Numbered from the stretch's first letter, positions 33,830-47,186 are shown. The stretch: DNA of 64,000 nt from Lumbricus terrestris (GCA_949752735.1 OX457039.1:29600786-29664785), one strand, 5' to 3'. Made by a program: numbers and translations. Notes: generated by a model not told the origin, from the sequence alone.

Positions 33830-34106
33830 CCCTTGCTTCACTTTCGTCCTGGCGGGAAGTAAGTCGGTCCTGTTGCTTAGAAACTGTATTTAGCTCTTCG
33901 GCTAAGTTTGTCAAAGTATTATGCTGGCACTCTAGAAGTTGTGCTATCTTTGTCATTTGTTTATGCATTAAAATCAGGTCAAAGTCTGTAGAACCGTCGG
34001 TCGTTTCTATGGCAACACTTCCTTTCAGACCTTCCTTGTCTTCCTCCAACCTTGCCTCTCTGGCACTGTCTGCATCACTGTCAGAGTCCATTTTATTAAT
34101 AATCAA
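33830..34106 (-). CDS. Coiled-coil ORF, possibly the N-terminus of a gag-like retroelement protein
   Basis: From MDSDSDADSAREARLEEDKE an acidic start leads into a heptad-like helix (MTKIAQLLECQHNTLTNLAE and beyond). The open frame continues to 33399 but turns into a low-complexity stretch containing a GGTTCGAATCC box (33647), which looks like inserted repeat. Acidic-plus-coiled-coil starts are common in animal retroelement gag proteins. No zinc knuckle, protease or integrase is nearby, so the identity is uncertain. It could also be a host exon. Confidence 0.3.
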
Positions 34107-34969
34107 TTCACAGATTCTTATCTAGGTTTTATTATTTGCAGAATTAATCATATGACGGTTCGTCATTAATCGACAATCATTTCTAGACATCAATGAACAG
34201 AGTTAATAATAATGTTCGCTATTTAGGCCTACCGAATAAAACCTATGCCTTAGTTTTATTTACTACTTATCGGGACAATGCACAGATCGCCTCTCTCTCA
34301 AATGCAGTTCTAATCAAAGATACATTATAACTTTTATCAATTCACAGCTTAATTCAGGCTCGAGCTCAAGAAATAGTATGGCGATACTTTCCTGCTCCAA
34401 AAGATATTTATGACAGTCGCTCCAACGTTTCCATCGCCTGTCAGGGTCACGATCTTCCCCCGAAAAATGTCGAATATTTATTTGATCGGTGCCGAAATTA
34501 TCTGCATTCACACATCGGTAAACAGAAACCCAAGGAACCTTGTCTTCCGGGCTGTAGGAAACTGCCTGAGTCGAGAACGGCCACAACTTTACCTAAATTT
34601 CACAATCTCCACGAGCGAGTTGTCACCTCTTCCAATTCTGCCGCTCGACTGCGCATTTGCGCTCGATTCGCCTTGGCAACCCGCTTCTTGCCGCCAAAAA
34701 CATCGCGTGATGTCCAACCAATCAAAAATCGCCGGTGGTGGAAAGTTCCATTGAAAAATGCATGGGAAGCTAAATATAGCGATGACCGCATCGATCCGCG
34801 CTAAGTATAGCACCCGTGAATTCGTAATAGAAATAGCGGCCTTCTTAAGTAAATAAGTATGGTAGCTTGTAGCAACCTGGTTCGCTACAATTGCATGCAG
34901 ACGGTTCGCGATATGGAAGTGCGAAACAGCTGTGCAGTGAAAAAATAAGTAGGAAGGCGGGGAAAAGCC

Positions 34970-35135
34970 ATTTCTAAGTAAATGACTTTAAAACGGTCAT
35001 CAGTTTTCCGCCCCGCCGAATTGGGAAATTTGTAGTGAAAAACCTAGAAATTTTCAACCAAATGACTTTAAAAAGGTCATCAGAGTTTTTCGTCGGTGAC
35101 TTGCGCCATTTTGGGGGGAAAATTTTCTGAGACGA
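34970..35135. mobile_element. Fragment of a hAT-type MITE interior
   Basis: It contains two tandem copies of the module AAATGACTTTAAAA-G/C-GGTCATCAG (about 34979-35002 and 35061-35085), followed by TTTTCGTCGG and GGGGGGAAAATTTTC. No terminal repeats are visible. It abuts the end of the LINE fragment to its right. Confidence 0.5.
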
Positions 35136-35149
35136 CCAGAAAGTTTCTC

Positions 35150-35776
35150 TAGGTAACAAGCGCAGCTTCAAAGGGAGACTATCCATGCAGACAGATGGAC
35201 CTACAACTGAGAAAGCACGTCGCTGACAGGTTGATGTTTCAACACGCGGGACCAAAAGTTTCCCGCTAGAGGCAGAGCGAAGGGTTCTTCGAGCCAGGAC
35301 AACAGATATTGGACAACAGAGTTCACATAGATGCATGTAGGTCGGGGCACACTACTACTACATTCCATTGCAATTAATTTAGACAACGCCAAACCAGTGA
35401 AGCAATTATGTATTCGGTGCGCTGTGATATAGGGAGCCAGTGTAGACTGTAGAGTATCATGCGTGTAAGATGAAACAGAGGCATATATTTAGGGATTCGT
35501 CCAATTAACTTGGCTGCATACCGAAGAACACGGTCTAATCGGGATATTAATGACAGAGGCAAACCAGCCAGAATAGAGCAACAGTAGTCCAAGCGGCTGG
35601 TGACAAAAGCATGGACAAGGTAGCAACAGCGAGAGATGACCCGTAACTGACGAATTTAGTAGTAGCAGCCTCGAGTCATGCAGCTGATTGACGTGCATTG
35701 AGAATCTAAGTTCGTCATCCAGCGAACACACAAATCCCGGACAAAATCCAGAAAGGTAACATATGGGGAAATGCAT
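35150..35776 (-). mobile_element. L2/CR1-like LINE fragment: reverse-transcriptase C-terminus, multiple frameshifts
   Basis: Frames on the minus strand read LDYCCSILAGLP (35592 downward, without the initial residue Met), RVLRYAAKLIGRIPKY, YSLHWLPISQRTEYI, then HLCELCCPIS and RRAFSVVGPS. These are the successive conserved blocks of the L2/CR1-type ORF2 C-terminus. Stops and frameshifts make it dead. Confidence 0.75.
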
Positions 35777-36089
35777 CGATCCGTTTCATACAGCGTTCCA
35801 TGCATGGTGAGCACTGTTTGTGAATGCAAGCAAAGAATTTCGAAAGCAGTTGGAACGCCGTCCCACGCGTTCCAACCTACTTTAAACCCTTGGTATATGT
35901 AGCTGGTATAGTTTTGGATGCATGTACGTATATATATAATATTATATATATATGTAATATTGGGGTCTATATATAGGCCTATACGCTTCATGAATATCCG
36001 TGTGTTGATTGTACATGTCTTCTACATAATAATATAATTGATATAGCCTACACACACATTTCCACAAACACACACAATACTGTATATGC

Positions 36090-36142
36090 ATGTGCATGTG
36101 TGTGTGTGTGTGTGTGTTTGTGTGTGTGTGTTTGTGTGTTTG
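36090..36142 (+). repeat. TG microsatellite
   Basis: TG run with TTTG interruptions, next to a CACA run at 36049-36075. Confidence 0.9.
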
Positions 36143-36408
36143 GTGACCATTATACAGTATATGTATTGCGAATGGCATTTGTCTATTTTATGCCATGAAG
36201 TTTGAGCGCTCATCTCAAAGCATCGGATGATCCTGCATTCTATCTAATGCTCCTCCTCTGCTGCTGCATTGTAATCTGCAGTCGATGATGTATCGTGCAG
36301 CATAAATGCAGAGATTGAGGCAACCGGGTTAACATGGTCTGCCGGCCTAGACTATATAGTCACGATATCACAGCCCTTCCACAGTTCCCAGATCGATCCT
36401 TGTGAGAG

Positions 36409-36488
<80 letters not shown>

Positions 36489-36570
36489 TGAGACAGACAG
36501 ACAGACAGAGAGACAGAGAGACATAGAGACAGAGAGACAGAGAGACAGAGAGACAGAGAAAGACAGAGAC

Positions 36571-36611
<41 letters not shown>

Positions 36612-36680
36612 GACAGAGACAGTGATAGAGACAGGGACATGCAGACCGATAGACAGACAGACAGAGACAGAGGTAGAGAC
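36409..36680 (+). repeat. GA / GACA / GAGACA microsatellite
   Basis: GA run, then GACA tetramers, then GAGACA hexamers, then GA again and GACA-rich sequence. Confidence 0.93.
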
Positions 36681-39091
36681 AGAGGGAAGACTAGAGAGGG
36701 AAGAACAAAAGGACGGACATCTACTTTACAACATCAGCATCAGCATCAGCAGCATCCTGTGCTTCCTCCTCCTCCTTCTCCGCATCATTCTGCTCCATCC
36801 CTGCATAGCATCTTCGGCTGCTGCTGCAGCTGGCGGCTGCGTGTCGATAACATGGCTGAGGCGGATCGATGTAAAAGAGCGTGAGCAATGGAGCGGGCAA
36901 AGCAGCTGAAGATGGGAGCGATCCAGGTGGCTGAGCATCATCATCAATCCTATACAATAGTATACAATACTATACATGTATATACATGTCGACTAATTGC
37001 ACCCAATCGGCCAACAAAGTTCAACGACACTATCATCATCATTCATCGGAAGAGCTGCCGTACATCATGACGGAGGTTGCCGATTGCTATTCAAGAGACA
37101 GAAGTCGAAACTTGACGTTTACATATATATTATATATATATGATACAGAGGTTCAAACTTGACGTATATATATATACGAATCGTGGATGCATTGTATTAT
37201 AGTATATATTGTATGCTCATCGACCGACCTATAATGGCTCTTCTGCTGATAATATGGTGGCAGGGCGGACGTGAATGCAAAGGAAGGGTTAAAGGAAGAG
37301 GTCAAGTGAAGGATCATTTCTCATACACTGGACCTTCGTTATTCGAGATAGCATATTATATACACATAAATTAAGGAAAGGGTAAAACATTGGGTTTAGA
37401 GAAAGGTCATTTATCGTATGTATGTCCTACATTAGATTGTCTTTCTCGAATGATCTTTCACTGCAACCTTGAGCTCTATAATGTGTTCCGGGTGATGTAC
37501 AAGAAACAAGTTCAGCTAATCATGAGGCACTTTCAGTATATAACTGACAGCTGACCAAGTTGCTGCGTCTTTAAAGTTTTCTGTAAGGCGCAAAACAAAT
37601 GTTAAGATAATATACCTACATGTATATAACAAACAATTGAGATGAAAAGGCAATGTGTAGGTTATAACACGGTAAGCACTGAGAGATACATGTAAATAAA
37701 TGATTATACACAAAGGATAATGAGGTTAGGAACTGCACTAGTAAAGATAACTAAAGGACAGAGGCCTATTCATAATTCATTCATTCATTTCAGGCATTTA
37801 CATAGCGCTTCTTAAAGAGTATCTATTCAGAAGCGCTCCCGACCCAACCACGGCTAAAGAGAACAGTCTTAAGAGCAGAGTAGAACGTATACATGCATGT
37901 ACAGGAGTGAGTAGTCGGCTAGCAGTAGTAAATAAAGCAAGTTATGAGTAGCACAGGTTTGATTTGTAAGTGAAGGACTTGCCCACTGCAGTGCAAGACA
38001 GAATGCATAGACAGCAAGTCGTGCATTTGACCAGCAACATGTATGCCACAGATGAACTGTTGGCTGCAGTACATGATAACATGGTGTGGTCAATGCATGA
38101 AACATGTATGCAGGTCTAATAAACACTACAGAAAAGATATCAAGATGATTCTGAAAGCAATCCACGTTATCCTCGCATGCCTAAGAGACGATATACACGC
38201 ACGATGCACGTGTTAGCTTAGCAGACTCCCAGCACTTTCCAGACATTTGAGATAAACTTCAGGATTTTCGTCGTAAGCGCCATCTACATCTATGGTTCGT
38301 TGCTATTAATTTTGGATCCGATCGTAATTCATTCGATCGTCGATGAATTGTTTCGTCGAAACAAAAACTGAAAGCCAGAAATCTCATTAGGATTCAACTA
38401 CCAGAGATCCCATCTTCATAGAAATTGGAATTCCAACGTATGTGACATCTTCACATTGACACACTCGACGTCCGAATGAAATAATGCAAGTGACAGATAT
38501 AATGAGCGTATACATATATAAAAAATGTGAATAACTACACGACCCTTTGTTATTCGAGGAATGATTTAGCGTTCGGGTCTATAAGTGCATCTCATCGGGT
38601 CTACTGCGGCATAGATACATTATACAGACATATATATATATATATATATATAGTATGTAGTATATATATACAGACATATATATATAGGCTATATATATAT
38701 TGTAATAGACATTCTACGGTGGTGATGGCTTGCGACTGACATCATGCAAACACCTCACATCGTGCCTCATTAAGGCGCGTATGTTTTGTCAGACATTAGA
38801 AAACATGCTGCAGCGTATAATATCACTGCGCGTTGCTTTGTCTAACGCAGTCCGCGGATGTATACCGATAATAATAATAATAATAATACATGTACATGTA
38901 CAAATGTAGTTGTCATCGCCAAAGCTGTTCTGATGACGTGATGTATCAGTCTCACAGCAGACGCGCCTCATGAACATGATCACGAAATCCTTCCTTCTTC
39001 CTCTCTCCATGGCTCCACCTGCTCTTCGTCTTCTCAATTTGCCGTCTTTATATTATCGTCGGTCCTTACAGAGCACGAACGCTGCGCAGGT
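36681..39091. other. Geneless stretch rich in microsatellite scraps
   Basis: Short CAGCAT, TATA and CTCCTC runs, the LINE tail at 37770, and TA-rich blocks at 38625-38700. No gene seen. Confidence 0.4.
37770..37865 (-). mobile_element. LINE/SINE 3' tail fragment, minus strand
   Basis: Reverse reading gives GGGAGCGCTTCTGAATAG, AAGAAGCGCTATGTAAATGC and GAATGAATGAATT, the shared tail with a GAAT repeat. Confidence 0.6.
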
Positions 39092-39369
39092 GCAGCAGCA
39101 GCAGCAGCAGCAACAGCAGCAGAAGCAGCAGAAGCAGCAGAAGCAGCAGAAACAGCAGCAGCAGCAGCAACAGCAGCAACAGCAGCAGCGGCAGCAACAG
39201 CAGCAGCAGCAGAAGCAGCAGAAGCAGCACCAGCAGCAACAGCAGCAGCGGCAGCAACAGCAGCAGCAGCAGAAGCAGCAGCAGCAGAAGCAGCAACAGC
39301 AGCAGCAGCAGCAGCAGAAGCAGCAGAGGCAGCAGCAGCAACAGCAGCAGAAGCAGCAGAAGCAGCAGA

Positions 39370-39403
<34 letters not shown>

Positions 39404-39478
39404 ACAGCAGCAGAAGAAGCAGCAGCAGCAGAAACAGCAGAAGCAGAAGCAGCAGAAGCAGAAGCAGCAACAGCAGCG
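39092..39478 (+). repeat. CAG/CAA/AAG triplet array
   Basis: About 128 triplets, mostly CAG with CAA, AAG and CGG variants. They encode poly-Gln/Lys in one frame, but all three frames on the minus strand and several on the plus strand are open, so coding is not supported. Confidence 0.93.
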
Positions 39479-40037
39479 GGTCTTCATCGATTGCAATTAC
39501 TGATGTACATGTTGCGCAGACGTAATTGGACACCTATCAGATCACGTGCTGCCTTCCCCAACCATTACAAAAAGCAGTTCAGAGATCACGGAGATCTTTC
39601 GCTGATTCGAAGTACACTGAAGAGAAGCCAGACTGATTAATTCATCTTTCCACACTGACCCCGATTCGTGTCTTTCCTCTTAATAGGCTTGTCCTGTTGT
39701 ACATGTAGCTGCTCTTAAGGTGGTTCGCCTTCAATGTGTTTTCATCAACGTATTGCATTTTTCTAACTTATCCGTAATTGCAAGAGCATGCATGTGTTGC
39801 ATTAGGAAGGCATTCACAGTGACCTGCGAGTCCATGTAGCCAATGATTTACTGATTAAGACTGACATCTGTACCTGGATAATCTCCATCGTCAGAGCATT
39901 TTCATTTTATAACCAACTATCTTGCCTTCTATAGACAACAATAATTAACCAACGGAACTTGCAGAACTGCGAAACGACTCGAAAATTATTACTATTACTA
40001 TTGCTATTAGTATCATTATCATCATTATTATTATTTG

Positions 40038-40151
40038 GTGGGGCCGGTAGCGCATTGGATAACACACTGGCATCAGTGGCATGGAGATCAGCTGGTTCTG
40101 GTTCGAGTCACGAAGCACCCTTAGAATAGTCGTGCTTTGTAGGCTGCTATT

Positions 40152-40203
<52 letters not shown>

Positions 40204-40258
40204 AAATGGAGACGTCAAAAATTTGAACCTGCCTGAGGGCAGAGAACGAAAAGAAGAG
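40038..40258 (+). mobile_element. tRNA-derived SINE-like sequence
   Basis: GGTAGCGCATTGGATAACAC resembles a tRNA A box and GGTTCGAGTC a B box about 40 bases on. The arms do not pair well enough for a functional tRNA. A CAG run (40155-40197) and GCCTGAGGGCAGAGAACGAA follow; a similar GGGCAGAGAACTTG end occurs at 10262. Confidence 0.5.
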
Positions 40259-42174
40259 TATAAGTCCTAATTTTATAGCGCAACATGCATAGGCGAATTA
40301 TTATTAATATCGTAGAGTGATTTTCGGTGCTTATGCGGACTGGTTTGGTCAAGCATGCATGGTCAACGTGAGAGGATCGAAACCCAAGCACAGCATGTTA
40401 TAAGCGAGGCGCTAAACCGATCTGCAAGAAAATCACGTTTCCATCGATCCTTCTACTAAAAAATTCATTTCGCCCTCGCCAACCAATCGGAGGCACTCGC
40501 CTCTCAACCGTAATCTCACTAATTCCATCTAATTACAGCGACCACCTCTGACCATCTTCCCTCGACTGTGGCCGGCGAGGGGTGAGAGGAGAGGAGAGGG
40601 GTCACCCAAGTGTCACCCTCATACCAGTGGACAGTTGGCTCATACACGTCCGGTCAATTTATTACTGGACTCTCCGTTCACAATCCGCGGGTGGTTCGAT
40701 GCTTCTAATGCCAGTGTAAATTAGTAGGGATTTATCTCGCCTCCAGCCACTCGCCTGTCTCTTCTCCCCTTCCATGCATCTATCGTCTAGAATTATACCG
40801 CATACAACCATTCTCTATTATATATATATCCATGTTTATATGGATGTATACATTTTATATATATATGCTTAATCCGCTACTGTTTAATATGCAGCGGTGC
40901 ACATAACAACAGCTGATAGTCGGTCTTACTGTTGATGCGCTATATAGACCTATATATAAAAATGCAGTCGCTGATATATATTATATATATAGAGTCTATA
41001 TATAGCAGCAACTGCATTTTGGGTCGAGTCCACAACAAGTCGTGCTTGCTGGTCTTCAATTGAGTGTCGCCAGCTATACAAGCTATGACCTCATTCGTGT
41101 GTGTTAAACCTACAAACCAACCGATGCAGCTCTTGCATATACTGTACTTCGGTTATTTGTGTGACTGACTTTAGCAAGCATGGCCCGTACTCGCGGAGAC
41201 TTAAAACTGTGACAACCGATAAATATATTCACCGAACAAGATCAGGATCGAAGCATTAAATGTGGAAAAGAAAAACGCGTTCTACACATTATGGGTTTGA
41301 GGGGGTGGGGCACGAGCGAGCGGCTTTCCCGATGTCTTTACCGCAAGCGCTAGTGTTTGCAACTCTTTATAAGTCTGTATGTGCCCGCGGCCGCTGCCTC
41401 CTGCTTCGAAATCAGTCGATTGAATGATCTGATTCGACTCTCGAATGTGGTCCGTTATCTGCTGTCTCTGGCGGCGGAGTGTGGTTCCTATAGGATTAGA
41501 AAGTTTGTCCTCTGTCACATGTAAGCATGTCCATGCAATGTCCATCGTCGTGTTTGATGGCATGCGAGATCCATGACAGAGCAGAGCGCAGCCTCCTAAA
41601 GTTGGAGAGGGCCAACTTGAGTTGACACCTGTCAAGGACAGTTTCCACTTCTGGTGCCTTGTCCTCCGTCCATTGTTGGTCCTCCGTCCATTGTCTGTTC
41701 TCCGTCCATTGTTGTCCCTCCGTCCACTGTTGTTGGTCACGTCTCGTCGTTGTGCCATTCATCTTCGCAGACGTTTTAAATCATCGTTCCTCGCGCGCTC
41801 ACTCTGCATGACCATGCAATATCGCTTCTTCTGAATCAACTCCCTCGTGTAACTGCTGATGCATTGCTTCCTCGTTGCTACGGTTAAGCCTGCACGTGAT
41901 TCTTGTCGGTATACATAAAGTTGTCGTGCATGGAAAGTCTTCCAGTTGTTGTTGTTATCTAGCTCCAGGTTCGCTAACCTCTCTATAGCCGCTCATTCTG
42001 CAAATGCACGTTCGGCAGATTGATATGGTACTTAGGCGAGAATCCTTAAAGATTTGTCGGAGGTCCACTCAATTTAGTTTCCAACCTGGCGGCTACTATC
42101 CCTCTGGTCAGTGTCGAACTCAAACCGGCTGACAGCTGACAGAGACAGCAACAGTACTGACAGAGACAGTAGCT
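40259..42174. other. Geneless stretch with one unexplained minus ORF
   Basis: A 158-codon minus frame (41282-41758) begins in a TCCGTCCATTGTTGGTCC-type 21-bp repeat and has no recognised domain. It is probably repeat-derived. Confidence 0.35.
40958..41020. repeat. Imperfect palindrome around a TA-rich loop
   Basis: AAAATGCAGTCGCTG and CAGCAACTGCATTTT are inverted, separated by TATATA-rich sequence. It could form a hairpin or be a tiny MITE. Confidence 0.6.
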
Positions 42175-42575
42175 GTACGAGGATATCCACTGGTTCACAC
42201 TCAAGCTGCAAATTGAGTATAGAACATCTACTCTAGTATGGCGCTGCATGCTAGGCTTTGCTCCTGCCTACCTTTGTGAGCTCTATTGCCCTACTCTTAG
42301 TTCTCACCATTTCCGCTCTCTTTGTTCGACTGAACAAAGTCTGCTCTCAGTCCCTTTTGCTCGTACTTCCACTATGCAGAACCGTGCTTTCTCGTTGGTA
42401 GGATCCTCAACCTGGAATGGTCTTCCTCTGACACTCCGCTCTCTTTGTAGCAATCCTTCTCAGGCTTTCCTCTCTCATCTTATAAGACAGTTTTATTTGG
42501 CCGCGCTGAGGTTAGAAGCGCCTCTGAGTAGCCCCTTGAAGAGGCGCTATATAAATGCATGCAATGAATGAATAT
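42175..42575 (+). mobile_element. L2/CR1-like LINE 3' end with tail
   Basis: FAPAYLCELYCPTLSSHHFR, RTSTMQNRAFSLVGSSTWNG and LPLTLRSL are ORF2 C-terminal blocks. The end is the tail GAAGCGCCTCTGAGTAGCCC then GAGGCGCTATATAAATGCAT and GAATGAATG. This is the best complete tail in the window. Confidence 0.8.
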
Positions 42576-43280
42576 CAAGGGCTCAATGGCTCAATGTGTT
42601 TTGACTTAACCGCTGTCGTATACATCTGCTAATAAAGTTGTAATATATTATTTGGACTGTGGCCATGTGTATTGCGTAGCTCATTAACAATTTTAATGCT
42701 TCGCAATGCATGGAACGGCATCGAGATACTACTACTATGGATTGCAGATAGCCTACTTTCGTAATCGGCGATCATTCAGATATCTTTTTTGAGCATCAGT
42801 TTCCAATGCAATTTGCTCGCAGTGCCAATTGCATCCGCCATCGATCATAAAGTGCGACGACGCGCTCACTCACCAGTCCATTAGCCCCACACGTATACCA
42901 CCTCAGCAATCTCCACAGGAATCCTAGCAAGAGCAGCAGTCACAGCAGCAGCACCAGCAGCAGCAGCACGAGGAGGCTGAGACGAGCAGCAATCGATGGG
43001 GAGATGGGTGATGTTGCAGAGTGGAAGAGGCAGATCGATGCCAACCGGCGACGAGCAGCAATGGTCGTCCGTTCGTCCATCGGTCGAATGAAAGGCGGTT
43101 GCAGCAGCAGCAGTCATCACATGCAAAGGCATTCAGCTCTTCCTCCTCCATCGTCGTCGTCGTCGACCTCAGACTGCGAGATGCAATTCGAAGCACAACA
43201 CAATTAAACGAAATCTAATTGTATCCGAACGCATCACGTCGTTCGACCGGTCATGAGCGGGGTTTTTTCTTCTAAAGGCA

Positions 43281-43365
43281 GCTAACATAGATACATGCAT
43301 ACATGGATATATACATACATACATACATACATACATACATGCATATATACATAAATACATACATA

Positions 43366-43398
<33 letters not shown>

Positions 43399-43568
43399 TA
43401 CATACATACATACATACATGCATACATACATACATACATACATACATACATACATACATACATGCATACATGCATACATACATGCATACACACACACATA
43501 CATACATACATACATACATACATACATACATACATACATACATACATACATACATACATACATACATA
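43281..43568 (+). repeat. ACAT tetranucleotide array
   Basis: ACAT units with sparse GCAT and TATA interruptions; open in several frames only because of the 4-bp period. Confidence 0.95.
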
Positions 43569-43966
43569 GTTACATACGTACTATATACATGTACATTGTA
43601 CATACATTTAACACATAGACTATATCTAATTCTATATAGTGGCTTACACGGCGTCGTCCTGACATGTTTTGTCTCAAAATTTCACAGGGCAACGAAACTC
43701 AGGATTATGCTAAGAGAAAATGATATGACAATGGTCGGGTCTGTGTGTAGGGCTGTAGGCCTATAGATTTTCCGACGAGACTGTTATTGTGGGGTAGACG
43801 TTGATAATACGATCTTGAGAATTTTTAAACGCCTATGAATACGCATAGGCATTAAGCAGCTTATGGTTGACTTCGCGGAGATCAGGTAATGAAGTCCATT
43901 CCGGGATTTTTAAGGTTGCAAGCATAAGTAGGCCTATTCGTCAATCTGCTTCATAATTGTAATTAA

Positions 43967-44260
43967 TTGAACGGTTTTCTTATGCAAACAAGATGTAAAA
44001 TTTCCGTCTATCTATCTCTGAGAGCTTGCTGTTCTTTCTCGTCTCACAGTGGTCGCTTCTTCTGCCTCGTCGTCCACGGGGACCTGGTTGTTCCTGTTGC
44101 GTACATACTACATAGCTATAGTATGCTATGCCGTGTATTTTCCGTAATCAGTCGAACGATATGGAACGGACTTCCTCTGGAGATGGGTCTCCTTTCCAGG
44201 ATCCCTTCCCCTCCGTTCTATCAATTGCTCAAGACCTTCTATATTCCGCTTGTCCTCTGA
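43967..44260 (+). mobile_element. LINE ORF2 C-terminal fragment
   Basis: GDLVVPVA, then CRVFSVISRTIWNGLPLE and FYQLLKTFYIPLVL match the same C-terminal blocks as the 42175 copy. It lacks the GCGCTATATAAAT tail, so it is truncated. Confidence 0.6.
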
Positions 44261-44454
44261 TTAATTAGAGATCTTGGATTAGTTGTACTTTTGCATGTGT
44301 TCAGATTGATTGATTGAATCGAGATCACGATTAGATTTTAGGTACACGAATAATGTTGACCCTTGCTAATTAGACTGCAACAGCTGCAGTGGCAAATGAT
44401 AGGAACGTATCTGCAGGGTAGATTGAGTTTTAAAACGCCTTTAACCTCCTGAGA

Positions 44455-44607
44455 CCTGAAACAATGTCTGGAGATATCTCTTTATTTTTTTTATGAATTT
44501 GAGTACACAAGGGTGCATGTACCCCCTATCAATTTTTAGTTTAACAGTCACGTGACAGGAAGTGCTATTTCTGTTATGTGCATAATAATGTACATTGGGT
44601 CTCAGGT
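44455..44607. mobile_element. Possible piggyBac-type MITE
   Basis: A TTAA at 44451-44454 precedes CCTCCTGAGACCTG; a matching inverse GGGTCTCAGG is at about 44600. TTAA plus CC-starting ends suggest piggyBac, but the right TTAA is not preserved. A similar GGTCTCAGGAGG end occurs at about 46088-46100. Confidence 0.45.
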
Positions 44608-44689
44608 ACTAGTTTATGATCATCATGCGTTTCACATCCGAGAAGGTATCTTTTCTTGAATGAAAACATAAAATCATGTATGAATGTAT

Positions 44690-45520
44690 GTATATATGCA
44701 TATATGTCTGTATGTATGTATGTGTGTATGTAAATTTGTATATATATCTATATGTGCACATATGGAGGTGTGATTGCATGCACTGAATAATGTATGTAAG
44801 CTTAGGTAGCCTATGTGTGTACGTGTAAATGTGCAGTATGTATGTAGATACATACATACATACATACATACATACTTACATACATACATACATACATACA
44901 CATACATACGTACATACATACATACATGCATACATAGTAAACACACAGACATGCATACATACATAGGTGCATACATACACACATAAAAATATACATATAC
45001 ACATACATGCATGCATACATACATGCATGCATGCTTGCATGCATGCAAACATACATGCATTCATGTATGTATGTATGTATGTATGTATGTATGTGCATAC
45101 ATTCACATATGCATACAAGTACATTCATGTGTTCGTACGTACTCAAGTACATGCATGCATGCACGTGTACATACATGCATACATTACATACATACATATA
45201 CAATACATACATGTACATGCATGCATACATGCACATACGTACATACATACATACATACATACTTACACATAGACATACATATACACATACATATATACAT
45301 GCATACCAACATGCAGCATACATTCATGCGTTCGTAAGTTACGCACGTACTTATGTACGTGCATGCATGCATGCGTACACACATACATGCGTACATGTGC
45401 ATAAATTCATACATACACATACATACATACATACATACATACATACATACATACATACATACATACATACATACATACATACATACATACATACATACAT
45501 ACATGCATACAAACATGCAC
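44690..45520 (+). repeat. Mixed ATGT / ACAT tetranucleotide array
   Basis: ATGT units at the left switch to ACAT, then a short ATGT block (about 45064-45090), then ACAT again. This gives inverted, potentially hairpin-forming segments. Confidence 0.93.
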
Positions 45521-46833
45521 ACACTAAACCTAAGTGTGAAGAGACAGGAGTAATGGCGAGGAGGTAAGTCCTACGGGGTTAATGATCGGAGGGCAATGAC
45601 AGGGGTAATGGGTCGGGGGTGAGGGTGATGTTCTGTAGCCAAAACAGCTTCATCAGCATCCAGACAACCTTAGACAACTATAGATCATACATACATCAAG
45701 TCCTGCAAGCAGTCGAACCTGAAACCCGATGTGCATTTAAATGTACACGCAGTTCACAAGATCTCTGGATCACATTTATTGATTCAATCAGAAATTGAAA
45801 AGACATTTATTTGCCCAGAGAATTGCTCAATTATGCTACAATTTCACATAATAATACAATACAATATCCGTAAAATGGATTTTTTTAACATTTTTCTTTC
45901 CATATAAGGTTTTAACTCAGATTGCCGACATACTTACTAACATCGACGATAGGCTGTTTAGCTGCCAGCGCTCTCAGATGCATGCCCAATAATCGGTCAT
46001 TTTAATGCACATCAGGTCTCAGCTTAGTAAGCTGTGGCACATCTTTTACGCCACTCAGACCAGTTGTGCATTATAATGCACGTTTGGTCTCAGGAGGATA
46101 GGCAAATGCACATGAAACTTCGTTTGGCACATGCATTGCAGGCTGTCTGCTCAGTTAGTATACAGCTAAGATTTGTGTGTTCTGCGATCTCCGTTTTTGT
46201 AATTGCTTATACTGCATAATTGTAGCCTACACTGTAACCGGTTGCGGTCTGTCAACCGAATTGTTGAATAAAGAGAATATTATTTTATATTAGGCCTACA
46301 CCTTTCCTCAGAATGCATGCGGCTAGAACTCAACCTCACGTTGTTTGTAAAATTATTATGCCACGAAGGAGTTGGCTATGATTGTGACTATGTCCAATAT
46401 ACTTAATAAAACTATGCTGTTTACCGACGGTAGGTCCGAGTAAAATTCTTGTTGCTGTTCCAATTGACCGTAGCATCGTGGTCATCAAAGTCTTGCAACA
46501 GTCACTCCTCAATCCTCATTTATGACAGTGCATGGACAAGGACAAATTAAAATATTCTTCAGGCCTATCATAGGATGAAGTAAAAGAGACGGATAAAATA
46601 TCAACTAGAATTACAATACACAACTTGAAGCTGAGAACTTTCCATTGAGAAACCTCGATGAAGAATATTCATAATCTTAACCAACTGCTTTGTATTTTAT
46701 AAGCTATATGTATATTGCTAAAATATTTTTACTGTGGCCATTGTATTTCTGCCCCTCCTGCCAAGACAACGTCGGACGCCCATGGGTTTAGCTCTAACTC
46801 TAACATGAATTCAACATTCATTCCTCCAGCTTA
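45521..46833. other. Geneless stretch
   Basis: It contains a small inverted structure around TGTGCATTATAATGCACG (46063-46082) next to GGTCTCAGGAGG, perhaps a piggyBac-like fragment. Confidence 0.4.
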
Positions 46834-46841
46834 TTCTAAGC

Positions 46842-47178
46842 CAGTGGTTCCCAACCTTTTTTGACTTTAGGGCCACTTTTTCTACGTTGGAGGACACGAG
46901 GGCCACTTTTTCTTAGTTGAAGGACATTAGGGGCCACAAGGCTAAAAGTTAATTAACTAAAAGCACATAAAATTGCTATAATTGATTCAAAATAGAATTT
47001 TGATGTTATTTATAGACGTCAAAATAAAATAATTTGCAATAGAAAATAATTATGGGTTCTATCCTGTCAAAATTGTCATTTTTCGTATATTTTTGTTAAT
47101 TCCTTGAGAGATGAGGGGCCATTTTCTCAGGCCTGGCGGGCCACTTTTGGCCCGCGGGCCACGGGTTGGGAACCACTG
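46842..47178. mobile_element. hAT-type (Charlie-like) MITE with CAGTGGTTCCCAACC ends
   Basis: 15-bp perfect inverted ends are flanked by a perfect 8-bp duplication TTCTAAGC (46834-46841, 47179-47186). The interior repeats GGGCCACTTTTTCT and ends with TGGCCCGCGGGCCACGGG. The end sequence is the one typical of widespread animal hAT MITEs. Confidence 0.9.
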
Positions 47179-47186
47179 TTCTAAGC

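Noticed and set aside
38970..39503. 177-codon poly-Gln/Lys ORF with an ATG
   Set aside because: It is a CAG/CAA/AAG array open in several frames on both strands; the short non-repeat ends match no family and show no splice context.
41282..41758. 158-codon minus-strand ORF
   Set aside because: It starts within a 21-bp repeat, two frames are open over the same stretch, and no domain is recognisable.
43169..45567. Many Cys/Met/Tyr/Val or His/Thr/Ile-rich ORFs
   Set aside because: They are translations of ACAT/ATGT tetranucleotide arrays, open on both strands.
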